From NCBI GenBank assembly GCA_014904985.1, contig MU128977.1, forward strand, positions 180,072 to 244,071: a stretch of DNA of 64,000 bases, given 5' to 3'. The stretch comes from Hydnum rufescens UP504 (taxonomy: Eukaryota; Basidiomycota; Agaricomycetes; Cantharellales; Hydnaceae). Positions 37,016 to 50,349 of this stretch are shown piece by piece (the first letter of the stretch is position 1; each line of letters begins with the position of its first letter). The position numbers and the translations under genes were made by a program. The notes below the pieces were generated by a model. That model was not told where the DNA came from. It searched no databases and saw only the letters and a program-made list of their open reading frames with translations.

Positions 37016-38147
37016 TTTGTTGATATGTGTCCCGATGACTTTAGCTTCTTACCATTCTCTCCGATAATGCTTGCGGTTCTCGGGAAAACCAACTCCTCCT
37101 TCGGACCCCCGAACTCTTGAACGGGTAGTCTCAATTAGCCAAATTATAGCATCGAAGGACATCTAATCTAGTTTTAATAGGGAGTTTCTGGCAGCAGTGA
37201 TTGTCTCGACGTTCGGTAAGCCGATAATATTTCATCGGCACTGGGGGACTTCGAGGTTGACAATCAACTGTGACAAGATTACCTGGTCTTAGAAGTGTTA
37301 TTCGAGCTCATTACTCGGATAACCCCCAGCACGAACCATGCCACGGAAAGAACGGCATTCGTCGAGTCCGTTTTTTGTGGATCCTTATTCACAAAAACGT
37401 TTGGACCAACAGTCCAGGAAATATGCGAATTGTTCAACTCAGCGACTGGGACTCGATACACGCAAGTAGGGCATCTTTATCCTATATTCGTTGCCAAGAA
37501 CTGACTATTCGATAGTCGATTATTGAGATTCTTCATAAGATGGCCCAAAGTGATCTCAAACGGCACGTAACCGAGGTTTAGATATCCGACCAGGAAAGGC
37601 TAACCCAATTGGATGGATATCAGGCCTCAGATACTTCGCGCGGAGAGGCTGGCGGCCAACGGAATACAATACCCCCACAGGCCACAGGACCTCATATTTA
37701 TCGATAGTTCTTGTGTCGTTGCAAATGTTGGATCCGCAGTAAGCTCTGATTGCAGCTATTTGCTCTTTCCAAGATCATTTCGATTCCTGCTCAGGATGAA
37801 GGTATTGAGGCACTTGCTGTGCCTTTCAGCACCATCGATATCATTGAAATAACTCGACAAGGCAAATCTATCGAGGCTGACTTCTTTGCCCAATCTGTAT
37901 TGACCAGCCATTGTGCACATAGATAAAAATTGGCTGCATATCCACATGAGGCTCTCTCCTCCCCCTACCTTCAAGGTGCATTGATGGTGGCTGCGAAACC
38001 AGCTACACCACCCAACCTGGTTTTTCGATATCCATGTAAATGAAGAACAGTCCTTACTCAGCGCCTTGACAGCACGATATCTGGTGGGAGTATGACGGGA
38101 GACAGACTTTGTAATGGTTAATCTTATAAGCTTGATACTTTTAGGGA
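37016..38147. other. intergenic, no supported gene
   Basis: About 1.1 kb. Short frames at 37270-37515, 37279-37461 (-), 37613-37852 and 37756-37974 (-) have no recognisable content. The right end lies close to the first exon of the large disordered protein, whose start I could not place. Confidence 0.4.
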
Positions 38148-41100
38148 GATAAGATCAATAAGGGTCTTCGACGCCCCTCCTTATCTCAACCTCCAAGGTC
38201 ATCTCTCGTTGGCGGTATCGACCTGTCCGGTCCTTTGTTCAAAGATCACCCTCCTAATCCGCCGTCCACCAACAAGGTATGGTCTCATTGCTTTTTTGGT
38301 GTTTGGCGCTGAACCGTGGAACCAGAAACAATCGAAAGAGCAAGAAATCACCAAGTGTGAGTTCCTCATTATTGTTTCGATTTGCTGTTGATCCCATGGC
38401 GGTCATTGTTCATAGTTGTTGCAGACTCGTCTCCTAATTCTGAAGACAAGCTCGATTACGACTTCGCACCAGTCTCTGTCTCCACACCACTTGCCTCGAA
38501 AATTGGGGGATTGCCATCTGGACCCCTGCAACTCGCCCCTTTAACACCATCTGCTCCATCTTCGATACCGGTTGTCCTATCTTCAAACCTTCAAGAGGAT
38601 GTATTCGCAAGTGACAGTGTCCTCTCGACTCCCCCGTCCCAAGGACATCGTTCCAAGAAAACATTCCTCCTCGATTTTCTTCTTCGCCTGTGGCACCCGC
38701 CGCCCGAGATAGAGGCACTCGAAAGAGGCGACAAGTTGTCATAGAGTCCAGTCCTCCAGAGAAGACATACAATCAATCCGACGACCCCTCATACGTAGAA
38801 CCAGAAGACGAGGAAGCTCCGCCCGCGAAGAAGCGTCGCATCGACGCTATTGCCGCCGCTGGTACGGTGGTTGCACCATCCAGGAAAGGTTCTGTCCAAT
38901 TTCCTTCTCGAAAGCCGGCTCACGCCCGTCCGGCCAACAAAAATTACAAGGGTACAGTGAAAAAACCAGCACTTTCGTTCAACTTCGAGACGGGAGACAA
39001 GGAAAACGGTCAAATCAAGGTCAAATCGGCCCAGAGGCCTCCTGCTGCCTCAAGGGACGATGCTATCCCAGAGATTGAAGCCCCTGCGATAGGCAAGACC
39101 AACACGAAGTCTCGATCCGACGCAAGTCCGAAACCACCCTCAGCCCCAAAGAAACCATCTGCCCAACCAAAAGCCGGTTTGAAGTCGGTTTCAGATTTAC
39201 CAGACGGGCGTTCACAGGAGCCGAATGAAGTCTCGGCGCTCTCCAATCTTCCTGGGATCCATCCTCCTAGAGAAGAAAATCGCGTCCAAGTCACAGCATC
39301 GACTTCTGCCATCAAGGCTCGCGATTCGGGTCCCTCCCCTCAGCCTCCAGTGGTTGTCCCTGCTGACCCTACAGTCTCGTCAGCGTTGCCGGCAGCGGCT
39401 CTTGATAGATCTCGAAAGCCGGTTGACCGCCGACTCCGAGAGGACCAGGTGGCCAAAGTATGCATCCATCCCCGTCTTCATCACAAAGCTTGCTTACCGC
39501 CCTAATTCAAGATATCGAAACCCGCCCTCCCCTTTCAAGATGTAATTCCAAGGAATGCTGACTATGTGCGCCAACGTGCGGTTGCGGCGGACTCGTCTAG
39601 TCAAGTTAAGGTCTGTGATGAGTGTAATAGCCACAACGTATCTTGACCGCGTTATCCAAGGCCACATTGAATCCCTCGAAGGCGGCGCCGAAAATCCCAA
39701 AAAGCAAACGGGGTGCATGGGAGTCGCTCGCCGAGCCCCCTGCTTCGATACCCACCAGAATCGGGGGAAAAGCAGCTCCTTCCACTGAAAGCATACCGTC
39801 CGGATCGCATTCTACCTTCAACGACTTTCACACGACCGAATCTACCGAAGACACCGTGATGGCCATGGAGGACAAACGCCCTGAAGTTGAAAACCAGGTC
39901 GAAGATGCTGATATGGAGATGAATGGTGGTCATCCTCCTATTTTCCCTGCTCCAGTGACTCGAGTCTAGCGTCTCCTCAACTTCATGCGGAAGTACTCAC
40001 TGTCTACTTCATTGTAGGCGTTGCAGGATGATACAGCCATGGTGAACCGGCTTGAGTCGCCCAGGCGTATTTTGCCCGTGCCTCGCAGAACGAAGTCATT
40101 TTCCCAAGCGCCCCGCGCCGAGAAACGCTCGGTCAGCTTTTTCACTGAGCCGTGGCCTAACAACTTACAGCGTGCTCCGCATGTAGAAGAGCTCCGGTAA
40201 TTTTCTCGAAGTCCCCGGAAATGATCACCTTATTTCATCTCCTACCCCTATGCCTGCTACGTCAAAGCGCGAAATTTCCCTGCCGAAAGTTTCAGACACG
40301 GTGGTTTCTAAGATGGTACACCTTTCGTTCTGAGCATGTTTGACCATTAACACTGACCGGGTCTTTGAGGCCTTTCGTTCTCCACCTCAGTCAGCAGTGC
40401 GTTCGGCATCGTTTACTAATAATACAAACCCTCAAGTCCTCAGGGCTGTCAATTACGTGCACACCCGCCCTCAAAAAAACCCCATTGAAGCGAGTGTTCT
40501 CTGATTATTTGTCGTATATGCGGCTGACGTTTTTTTGCCTGGATTAAAAGCCTACTATAATCATATCAGGAACTAGTCCATCGCCGAGTTCTGCCTTAGA
40601 ACCCGATCTTGTCAGAGGCCCTCTTACTGCGCAGAAGAAAGCTCCCCTGGTGATCGACCTCACTGATGATAAAGCCGCAGAAGCTGCTTCGTCCAACACA
40701 AGGAACCCACTTCTGGTTCTGTTCTCTCTCCAACCATTATTAAGCCAATTGTGAGCGCTCTTGCGGAAGCTCACAGAAGGGTGGAATACAGTTGACGCAT
40801 TTTTCTGCAGGTCAATCGCGCACCGAAGGAACGATCACGGTTGTCTGTAACATTCGCGAACGAATCCACGGTTCATTCGCCGCCCAACTCGGCACCGATC
40901 GAAATTCCGTCACCTGGCCTGGGTAATATTTAGGCCATAAAATTTTTGAATTCCGCTGAGCAGTATGACAGGTACCAAGTATCAATCTTCAATATTGATG
41001 GCCCATGTTCATCCAAAGAAGCCCCCGTACGTACCAACTGTCAAGAAAGAATCCCGTGAAAAGTCCAAAGGGACCTCGGGAGGAAGCCTTGAATTCTACG

Positions 41101-41603
41101 AGGAAATAACATCGGCGAGAGAATTTTACTCGCCTCCCCACTGGTGTCTGACGTAACTCTCATGTCAGATTCTCACCCAAATCAGCAAGGTCGGTCCTTG
41201 TCTACTGTTAAATTCCGGATCCACTGATCCACAGATGATCGATATCAGAGAATCGTTGATTCCAAGATGAACGAGTTCAAATCAATCCGTCACAATGTTC
41301 TTCTTTCTCGCAATAGTATCCTTGGCGGCATCCAAGCCGACTTGGAAGAGTGCCGTATCGTATGGTATGATAATATCCGAACGCCCCGATCCCAGACAAC
41401 ACCCTATTTGTCATATCTAATTCTCCACTGTTGACAGTGTGGAGCATTACAACAGCTTCTTGGAGCTTAATACGCAGTACGAGACTGCTGGAAGCGGACT
41501 GAGTAAAGCATTTCAGGACCTTGAACAGAATAACGCTGGAATCACCGCCAAGATCCACAAAGCGATCCACGATCATGACAAACAATCACTGGCCAAAACT
41601 TAG
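38148..41603 (+). CDS. large disordered nuclear-type protein with SUMO-interaction-like motif and C-terminal coiled coil
   Basis: Family not recognised. Exons read in order: INKGLRRPSLSQPPRSSLVG; TPPSQ-type Ser/Pro sequence; GTRKRRQVVIESSPPEK; PPAKKRRIDA (a basic nuclear-import-like cluster near 38825); then a long Lys/Pro/Ser-rich region with SFNFETGDKENG. It continues ISKPALPFQDVIPRNADYVR, ATLNPSKAAPKIPKSKRGAW, LESPRRILPVPRRTKSFSQA and APLVIDLTDDKAAEAA near 40650, a canonical SUMO-interaction shape (V-I-D-L followed by acids). The last exons form a helical, probably coiled-coil tail: SKMNEFKSIRHNVLLSRNSI and YNSFLELNTQYETAGSGLSK. The stop is at 41601-41603. The start codon and several joins are unresolved. 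A chromosome or meiotic structural protein is possible, but this is only a guess from layout. Confidence 0.5.
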
Positions 41604-41945
41604 CGGACATGTTCAAGAGTCACGAAGAAGTCTTTGGGCCCTACTTTTGAAGCTCTGGGTGTGATGTTACCTGCTGCTTAGGACAGGAGATTCTGTGGAC
41701 TGCTGCTAGCTGGATACTGTTTGCTGGGAACTCTTTTGACTAACGAACGATACTAGGATGGGGATATCTTTCTATTTGACCTCGAATGTATGAAGCACCT
41801 ACGGAACGCTTCGCAAGGCGTACAGAGCTACAAATCCTTCCTGTCGAATGCGCCACTATTACAGTTGTAATCAAATACGGTCTCCTGCAGCCATGTACGT
41901 CTAGGACGTCTAAGAGAGATACCAGAGGATCAATAGCAAAACGCC
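41604..41945. other. intergenic between convergent genes
   Basis: About 340 bp between the stop of the disordered protein gene and the end of the first acyl-CoA dehydrogenase fusion. No gene seen. Confidence 0.5.
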
Positions 41946-44593
41946 CTACAACCGGATATCTTTGGGCAGGAACTTCATCGCCTGCCTGACACCCAAGTCA
42001 GCGAGCACATCTTCGGCTGTCGAAAAAAAAAAAAAACAAAAAAGTCGCGCGTCAATCAATTATGCAGACGCCAGGCTATCTGAGAGAAGCTGCAACTGAC
42101 CACCTCCGAGAGTGGCATCAAAGGTGACACCACGATGATACGCCTCGATGACGCGACCGAGACCAGATTGGGTGATTCCTGATAATCGCCAGAAAAGAAA
42201 AGGGGGGGGGATCACAAAATTGTAAGCGTTAGATAACATACATCATCTCAACAAGGGAAAAAGGAGAATCATGAGTGGGACAGACAGACCTCTACCGCCG
42301 AAGAGTTGGATGGCGTCCGTCGCCGTCGCTTGTGCAGAACGCGTTGTGTGCATCTTGAGCAGTGCGATTGGACCCGCGAGATATTTCGCCTGGGACTTAT
42401 ATGGGCTATGTACCAAGGGGACAGGGAAAAAAAAATACACATTAGATGACTGTAATTCAAGAGATTCAGATTCGAACTCGAATGCATACCATGTTGTTCA
42501 TCTGGAAGGTGATCTGTTCCAACCAATTTTGGGAAGTCTCCACGCGCGCTATCATGGCTGCCAGTCTATAGTAGGTAGGAGGCATATGGGATTAGGGAGC
42601 GGAAATGCATTCTAATGACATCTACTACGCACTTGGACCGGATCACAGGTTGCTCCAGTAAGGGCTTTCCGAAGATAATGCGCTGGGCGGCCCATCTAAA
42701 AACATGCCACGGCAATGCATGAAGAACCTAGGTCTCAAGGGCAAAACTTTACTGTGAGGATGACGCACTGGAAACACTCCGCCACGATTGCACGCTCATT
42801 TTTAACTGTGCTGCAGGTCATACTCCATCGCTCGTGGTTGAAATTAGAGAGAATGACGACTAGCCCGCCATTTTCAGGGCCTTTGAGAGAGAAGAAGTGA
42901 TGAGTAAACACTGCCATGAGCGCGGCTAAGAGGGTGCAACAGAGCAGTACCGAGGATGTTCTCCACGGGAACTTTGACGCCGTCGAAGAAAACGTGGGCC
43001 GTGCCTGCGGAAGAGGAGTATGCGGTCTTGATGATCTTGGTGCTCACTTCGGGAGTGCGGGGGATGAGAAGCACGGTCAAGCCTTTCTAAATACCGATCG
43101 ATGATTTTGGTATTAAGATAATGATTATACTGGGTTTGAGAGCTTGTGATCCTCACCTCTGTTCTGCAAGGGGTGACGAAGTAGTCGCTAAAGTTCCCAT
43201 TAGTGATCCACCTGTCCATCGGTGAGTGATGAGATGGTCAAAATGATAATAGCTGAGAATAGGGCAGGGAACCTACTTCTTGGTTCCCGTAACGATGAAA
43301 TGTTTGCCATCCGGTGTCTTTTTGGCGACGGTTCTGTCACAAAATAATGAGAAGACGCATGGCAGGAAACAAGAGGATAAGATTACCTTAAACCGGCAAC
43401 ATCGCTGCCAGCGAATGCCTCTGAGATGGCCAAGCTGATAAACTAGATCGGGAGGATAATCTGAGACCAGACTTGTTGGGAATTATCGGGGGCGTCGATT
43501 ACCTTCTTCCCGCCCAATACTTCAGGCAAGACCTTGGCTTTCAGTTGAGGGGTGGCGTAATTCATCACAGCCGGAAGGCCAATGACCATGCCACCGAGGA
43601 GACCTAGATTGGGCCATGAAGAGGATAAACGAGGGACCAAGGTGGCTACGCACCATCGTTATAACCGCGTGTCGCAGGATTGGTTAATTCTTGCGTTAAG
43701 ATCATTTCATGGAAGCAATCAAACTGAAGCGCTAAAATGTCAGGACGACGAAGCACCTCGCGCGAAAAGAAGGCCATGCCTCTTCTGGCTTGATGATTCC
43801 ATTCATTAATGTCAAGCCCTCAAGATGCTTCCCAGGGCCAAGGCGCATCGCATTCATATTCAACTGGGCTATCTTGTCTAGGACTGCTGGAGAAGGCGGC
43901 TTGCCGAGTCCGTCTTGGACATTGCCATCTGGGAAGACGACTTCGTCCGCAAACTTGCGAACGGCTACAAGGAAGCGGCGGTGGGACTGAGGGAGCGCTC
44001 TTGAGAAACCAAACTGTCATCTCACTGCGCCGGCTGTACTCACGTCATTGTAGTACGGACTTGAGAAACCAGGCGAAAGCCATGCGGGTTCCTAGGGAAA
44101 ATGCATGAAGAGGACTGACTGCTGGGAGAGAGCGCCCAGAAAGGCGGACTCACAGCATAGGGAACTCTGCTCAATTCACCTGAGCCGCGGGGGATTATCT
44201 TCTCTTTTTGCCCAATAACAGTGCCGATTTGCAGCCTTGCGTACGCAGGCTTGAGTAACACTTCATGGCGATGCAAGGAGAAGAACAGATTCGTGACGTC
44301 CTTGCCAGCTTTTGGCGAGCCGAGTTACGAGGCATGAGTGCGGGGTAAGCGTACTGTTCTCGGACGAGGTTCTTACCGACTTCCCCATCCAGTAGCACGT
44401 TCTTTCCACCAGGATGGAGATCGATGAAGCGTGTAAGGTCGTACACTTTACTGTCGACTACAATCCAGAGGCTAGCCTCGTTATTATGCTACGGGAACGA
44501 TGCGGGTAAGATCCATGAGAGATGAGGCGAAGGCGTGGGATAGCCTACCGCTGCGACCTCGTCGATGGTGACTTGACGGAGTTGTTTGGCCAT
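41946..44593 (-). CDS. cytochrome b5-acyl-CoA dehydrogenase fusion, copy 1
   Basis: N-terminal cytochrome b5 domain joined to an FAD-dependent acyl-CoA dehydrogenase. Start MAKQLRQVTIDEVAA at 44593. The b5 heme site is VYDLTRFIDLHPGGKNVLLD (first axial His in HPGG), then FFSLHRHEVLLKPAYARLQI (second His). The dehydrogenase part has GGMVIGLPAVMNYATPQLKA, KVLPEVLGGKK, PEVSTKIIKTAYSSSAGTAH, FFDGVKVPVENILG, VVILSNFNHERWSM, then LKMHTTRSAQATATDAIQLF with GGRGL, and the end DVLADLGVRQAMKFLPKDIR. Acyl-CoA dehydrogenases normally pass electrons to ETF; a covalently linked b5 heme suggests direct electron transfer, which is an inference. Many introns of 50-70 nt. No frame break noticed. A homologous copy lies 3.15 kb upstream on the same strand. 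Confidence 0.88.
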
Positions 44594-47500
44594 CGTAGAG
44601 GAACTAGGAGGGTGAAGTGGGTAAAAGACACATAAGAAGGAAATGTGCACATGTTCAGGAAGGTGTGTACCCCCGGAGACCGGTATTCAATACAATCGGG
44701 GCATCCCCCGGTGAGTGCGGAACATTGATGATCTTATGTTCTTTCTCATAAAAACCGTCCATGTTCCGGGATAAGCGACCATCCTTCAAAGAATTGGTTC
44801 AAACTGCCAAACTTGTTTTGCATATGAATGTCGATGGGGAATTCACTCTCACACCCACAGTCAATGGGGGCAGAAAACTCTCTAATTCTAATGGTACAAT
44901 TCGGTGGTCCTTTCCCTACAGGGTACCCCGCCCAACTCTCACAGTCAGGCCGCGATTTCCACATTTATATCCATACTCAATATCTCCTGGCCCATACTGG
45001 CGGATGGGTCATCCCATCCGGGCAATGACACGGTTACCGCATGTAAACATGATTTCTCGGTGGCCACCATCACTCCGAGAGGAGTGAGAGAAAATGGGTA
45101 CACTCGCGGTTCGGGCGAGCACGTGTACACTCAAGCTTCGCCCGCAGCAATGGCTACCAGTGCCCACGTGAGTCCATCTCTACCCCCCCACCTGCAGCAG
45201 ACACCCGGGCCAGCTGGCAGCACAACCAGGGACACCACGCATAATTGATCTCGCTCTCGCGAAATGAGGCCCACCCAATCTAGCAAGTGAATGATACTAG
45301 CCTCTTCTGTTTGGATCATCAGGTCTGTTCTTCGGGCTCGCTCCCTATACTTGTTCGGGCTCGAGTGGCCACCTTTTTTGTTATCGCTAGCTGTCAAAAA
45401 AATCATTGACAGCTCACACACTTGTTGTGCGAGGCGAACAGCCACTAGCCTGCCTGTGCATGGGTGAAGCGCGGTGCATCCTCACTGATTCATCCAGCAA
45501 TAAATCAAGCACAGCTTTACAAGGCAAGGATTCCTCTACTGTATGGTAGGGCCCAGGCACCGGTCACAGAAAAGCTGTGACCTGTGACCGACCCCGAATG
45601 TGACTAGGGCTAACAATGAGAGGTGACCATGTTCTAGAGAAGCTTCTGATCGGTATAGGCACCGCTGTTTCATTGCCGTAACACATACTAATGTCACCAG
45701 TATGACGATGAGTGATGTTCAGCATGAAAAATGCCTGAATTTGGTAATTTCCGTATCTGTAAACAATTCAGATCGTCCAACCCGCGATCATCGCCAGAGA
45801 TGCTAAATATGCGCAGGCTGGAATTCCAATTATGGGAACTAAGTTCATCACCGAACTAGTTCTAATTAGGCAATCCCCATTCGAGGTTGGTCCAATGGGT
45901 GGTGGAGCTCTCTCTTTATATACCACTTTCGGGCTGCCTGCAGGTGGGTGGAGTTGCTGCGACTGGCTCAACTGAATTGAGTCAAGTGAAGCCAAGGCCT
46001 GAGTCCTTTTCTTTCTCGTCAACTACGAGACACTGGGGCTTTTTTTTTGCCCCAGGATGAAAGAGAATGGATTCAGACAATAGAAGTCGATAAGTCTGAG
46101 TCAAACAGTGATGTGATGACAGCACTATGAGGCTTTCTTTTTAAAAGTTCCGAAAAGGACTCGAGTCTTCAGCAACACTAGCCTGCAGGCTACTGTCAGT
46201 AGCCTACAAGTAGCTATAAGGCGCCTAGGGCGGTCCTTGTACACCACGTGCAACGTTAAATACTCTATCATGTCCCCCTTATCATTATGTAATTGGACTC
46301 ATCTTTCCGTCCCCACCGCCTCTTCTAGCGGGGCTGCAAGGGTTGGTGTAGTTTCTTCCACAGGTGGGTGGGAGTCACTGAAGTGGTGTGATCACGTGAA
46401 GAATCTCCCAAAAACAAGGAAGTTCAACCTAAGGCTAACTTCAGAGTGTGTGATATTTTGAGACAAAGAACCTCGTGTGTGTGTGCAGAGGTACAAACCA
46501 GTGGGGGGTTTACACACAGTACCTACACTATATATAATAAAAAGGGGGTGGCCCTAGAGTGGGCCAGAAGAGCGGGGAAAAGGTGGAGGCTGCAATTGGG
46601 CACGTGGTACGAATACGATAACCACCTACTCCAACATGATAAACTGAGAGGAAAGGCTATGTGACCTTGGCACACTGTTTTGGATTATGGATGGGTGAAA
46701 TTGAGGACTTTCCTGATCATTCTAGCGAGAGTGTGACCAAGCTTGCTAGTGAGATGCTGTTTGTATCGAAATGTTAAAAACTTACATAATCCACCGCAAC
46801 GGAACGTTCCGTGTGACTCAACACCAGTGTTGCTGGACCTGGTTCCAAATAGGTCAAAGGTCTAATTTCGGACCGGTTGGGCTTTTGTGACCCGGTTGAT
46901 CCTCGTCAATGAGGTCAACAAGGTGTTGGTTTCGAGATTGCCGACATGATGTCACGGGATACCGCGTAGGCGGATTTCACAGAGGGCGGTCCTACTGGGG
47001 CACTAAGGACAGATACAGCGGATAACTACATGGGCAAGGCATTGTCTCGACAAGAGAAGGACGGAGGGTGTCATTTTCATGAGCGACACAGAACAAACTA
47101 TACGGGTATTTGCGAGCTTCTTCTCGTAACCATCATGGGTTTCACCAAAGAGATCACAGGTATGGAAATGGCAGACGAATTAGTTGATAATTTGGGGATT
47201 TTGGCTAGATCAATTCACGAGGAAATGGGCGCCGGATGGTCTATGTGTGCTGTGTTTGAAGAGGCCCGCACCTATGGCCTTCAATCCCAGCGAGATTCTT
47301 AGACATGCAAATGCTTGTGTGTTTGGAGGAGAGGGTCGTGCGAATGAGATGTCGAGAGACATCCAGCCTCTCTCTTCATCGACCTCGCTTGATGTGATGA
47401 AGGTTGAGGACAGGTACTGTATGGCTGTTCGCCTAGTAAGTGCTCATGTGTCCTTCGATCACCTGTTAATGTTCTCTCACGGGGATTCTGCAGTGCAAGG

Positions 47501-47746
47501 TCAATTGCAGGTTTATGGAAGGAAGAATATCATTCACTCATGGCAGAAATGAAGGAGGGTCACTGCTGGGTCCACTTACTGGCACTCATCTGGCCATTAA
47601 ACCAGTTTATGCCTCGGACTAGTTTGGAATACACTACAATATTTAGAACCATGCTATCTAAGCGTGCAGTCAAATTCTAGGAGTCATGATCGCACAGCCC
47701 CGCACTGTCTATAGCCCATCCTGACGCGCGTACACAACGGACCCGC
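44594..47746. other. gene-poor spacer between the tandem paralogs
   Basis: About 3.15 kb without a supported gene. It holds short open frames only (for example 44761-45087, 45131-45445 (-), 46237-46461, 47030-47302, 47184-47552), none with a recognisable domain. A 14-bp perfect palindrome TAGCCTGCAGGCTA lies at 46179-46192. The right end should contain the 3' region of copy 2 and the left end the promoter of copy 1. Confidence 0.45.
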
Positions 47747-50349
47747 TCACAACCGTGCGTTCTTCGGGATCTTCTTCGCCGCTTGACGGACACCCAGATC
47801 GCCTAGCACGTCCTCGGCCCCTCCGAGAACCGCATCGAACGGAATCGCTCGATGGAAGTTCTCAATGGTTTGCCCCAGCCCAGTTTTCGTGATCGCCCGG
47901 CCACCGAAAATTTGGACAGCCTCCGCCGCACTCTCTTGCGCGGCCCGCGTGACGTACATCTTTAAAAGTGCCAAGGGCTGTACGAAGGCAGAGAATAGTA
48001 ATCAGCCGGATTGTCAGGACCTCCATATGTTCTCATCTGGTAGGTGGATCCTACTCACCCCTGCAAGATGTTCAGCTTGAGCCTTGTACGACTAAATACG
48101 TTCCATGATAAGCTGGGGTCGCAATAAAAAAAGATCGCAATACAGGGCGAATCACCATGTTACACATCTGGAGAGTGATGTTCTCTAGCCAACTTTGCCC
48201 GCTCTCTACTCGTGCGATCATGTTCGCAAGTCTGAGATGTGAAGGTTGGAAAATCTCCACAGTATTTTCAACCGAGGGCATGCCACTCACTTGGCACGGA
48301 CAACGGGCTGATTCATTAACGGCTTCCCGAACACCTTGCGCTGGTTCGCCCACCTGAGTATAACCATTAATGCCAAAAGTCGAGGGGTAATGAAGCAATC
48401 GACAACATACACAAGACATTGCCCCACGATATTTCGATGGGAGCGGACACTAGAGGCAATCAAGATCCACCGTTCGTGATTGAAATTGGAGAGGATGACG
48501 AAGAGACCCTGGTTTTCTTTTCCCAAGACGTTCTCCTACCGGGACCTTCACGTTGTCAAAGGTGATGTATGCGGTTCCTGCGGTAGACGAATAGCTCGTC
48601 TTGATCGCCTTTGTCTCGACACCTGGTTGTCGCTCAATGAGGAGGACGGTAAGTCCTTTCTACGGAATTGTCAAGTATCGTCAGTATGTAGCAACGACAA
48701 TGCATGTGTACCAATAATATACATCAGTTTTGCAAGCAACCGTAAAGTAGTCGCTGAACGTCCCGTTAGTGATCCACCTGATCAGCCACACCAGTCGTTC
48801 AGTGACGAATAAAGTGTGATTCTATGACGGGAAACTCACTTTTTGGTGCCGTTAACGATGAAATGCTTCCCATCGGGGGTCTTTTTAGCAGTCGTCCTGA
48901 GAGAAGGCGTTAGAATCTATTTGAATCATCGGCAGTCATCCGTTGGCAACACACCTTACGCCGGAAACATCACTGCCCGCAAATGCTTCGGAGATTGCGA
49001 GGCATATTTGCTTCACGATGTTGAAAAAGCTTAGTTGGAGAGTCCTTGCAAATTGGGAAATAATGCACCTTTTTCCCGCTAAATACTTCTGGGACGACTT
49101 TCGCTTGGAGTTCTCGCGAGCCAAAATTGATTACTGGGGGGAGACCTAAGGCACCATCCCGCATTAGGTGTTGCTCATCATAAATGGGTGTCAGCAGGGG
49201 AAGCTTACCAATGACCATACCTGAGAAAAAATGAGAGTCATGATCAGTAACAATTCGTGCAGAGAATGAAACTGTACCATACCGCCGCTGAGACCGTCAC
49301 CGTATCCACGAGTGCCGTGTCGCCCAATCTCCTGAGTGATGACCAGCTCATGGAAGTAATCATACTGGAATCGGTGGGGGGTGTATATTACTATTAGGAG
49401 GGACGATGATGTTAAAATGAGAGGTAGGTACCTCTTCCGGCTCGACGATGCCACCCATCAGCTTGAGGCCTTTGAGATGTTTCCCAGGACCCAGCCTCAT
49501 AGCATGGATATTCAATTCGCTGTTATGATATATCAATGAGCGCAGGCATCAACGAAGCAATGGGATTTGGCGGACCCCATCTTCTCAAGTAAGCTCGGGC
49601 TCGGAGGTTTTCCGTCCTCCTCACGAAGAAGAGCGTCAGGGATAAGGTACTAAACACGAGGAACACGTTAATACTCGGAAAATACGACGGACAGAAATAT
49701 CATTGCCTCGTCACAAAAGACCCTGAAAGCCCTTTGTAAGCGTCTATGGCTCTATTCGAAGGGTCAGATAACCATGATTACTGGGGACAATAATTTGGCT
49801 AACGTCTTTGAAGTATACAGAGGAATATGCGGGGTCAAGCCATGAAGGATCCTGAATTCGGAGTTGAGTATCAATGGGGTGGATCAAGATTGAATTGTTC
49901 GAGCATACCGCGTAAGGAACCCGGCTAATGCTTCCCGGTGGTGCAGGAGCGAACTGCTGGGATTGTCCCTCGACAGTGCCAATAATGAGACGCTTATAGG
50001 CGGGTCTATGGAGGACCTCGGTTCGGTGAAGAGAGAAGAATTGTTCCGTGGCGTCCTTTCCAGCTGCGTTGTCGTGAAACCCACATAAGTATGAGGCCTT
50101 TGCACAAGACTGGGGGAAATTTCGACGCACCAATTTCCTCATCATACAGGACAGATTTACCGCCTGGGTGGAAGTTCACAAATTTCGATAGGTCGTACAC
50201 ATGGCTATCTATTGCAACCCAGAGGTCGCCTTCAGAGTTATGCTAGAAACATCGAAGCTTAATCATGACAGGGTCGACGCAGATAGGTATGACACGAATC
50301 AGACCTTGGCGACTTCAGCAAGGGAGAAGGAGCGTTTTGCAGCAGCCAT
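47747..50349 (-). CDS. cytochrome b5-acyl-CoA dehydrogenase fusion, copy 2
   Basis: Paralog of copy 1 with the same domain order. Start MAAAKRSFSLAEVAK at 50349. The b5 domain reads MYDLSKFVNFHPGGKSVLYD and FFSLHRTEVLHRPAYKRLII, so both axial histidines are kept. The dehydrogenase part has LGLPPVINFGSRELQAKVVP, EVFSGKKVHYFP, VETKAIKTSYSSTAGTAYIT and FDNVKVPV; it then needs the frame of GKENQGLFVILSNFNHERW, and continues RWANQRKVFGKPLMNQPVVR and MALLKMYVTRAAQESAAEAV with QIFGGRA. The end is DVLGDLGVRQAAKKIPKNAR. One extra base near 48535 breaks the frame at VPV|ENVLG. Copy 1 has an intron at that site but copy 2 appears not to. The two copies clearly diverged long ago rather than by recent duplication. 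Confidence 0.85.

Noticed and set aside
46171..46835. GCAACACTA and CAGTGTTGC near 46175 and 46826, resembling hAT termini
   Set aside because: The two point outward relative to each other, match for only about nine bases and show no target-site duplication. Chance similarity is likely.
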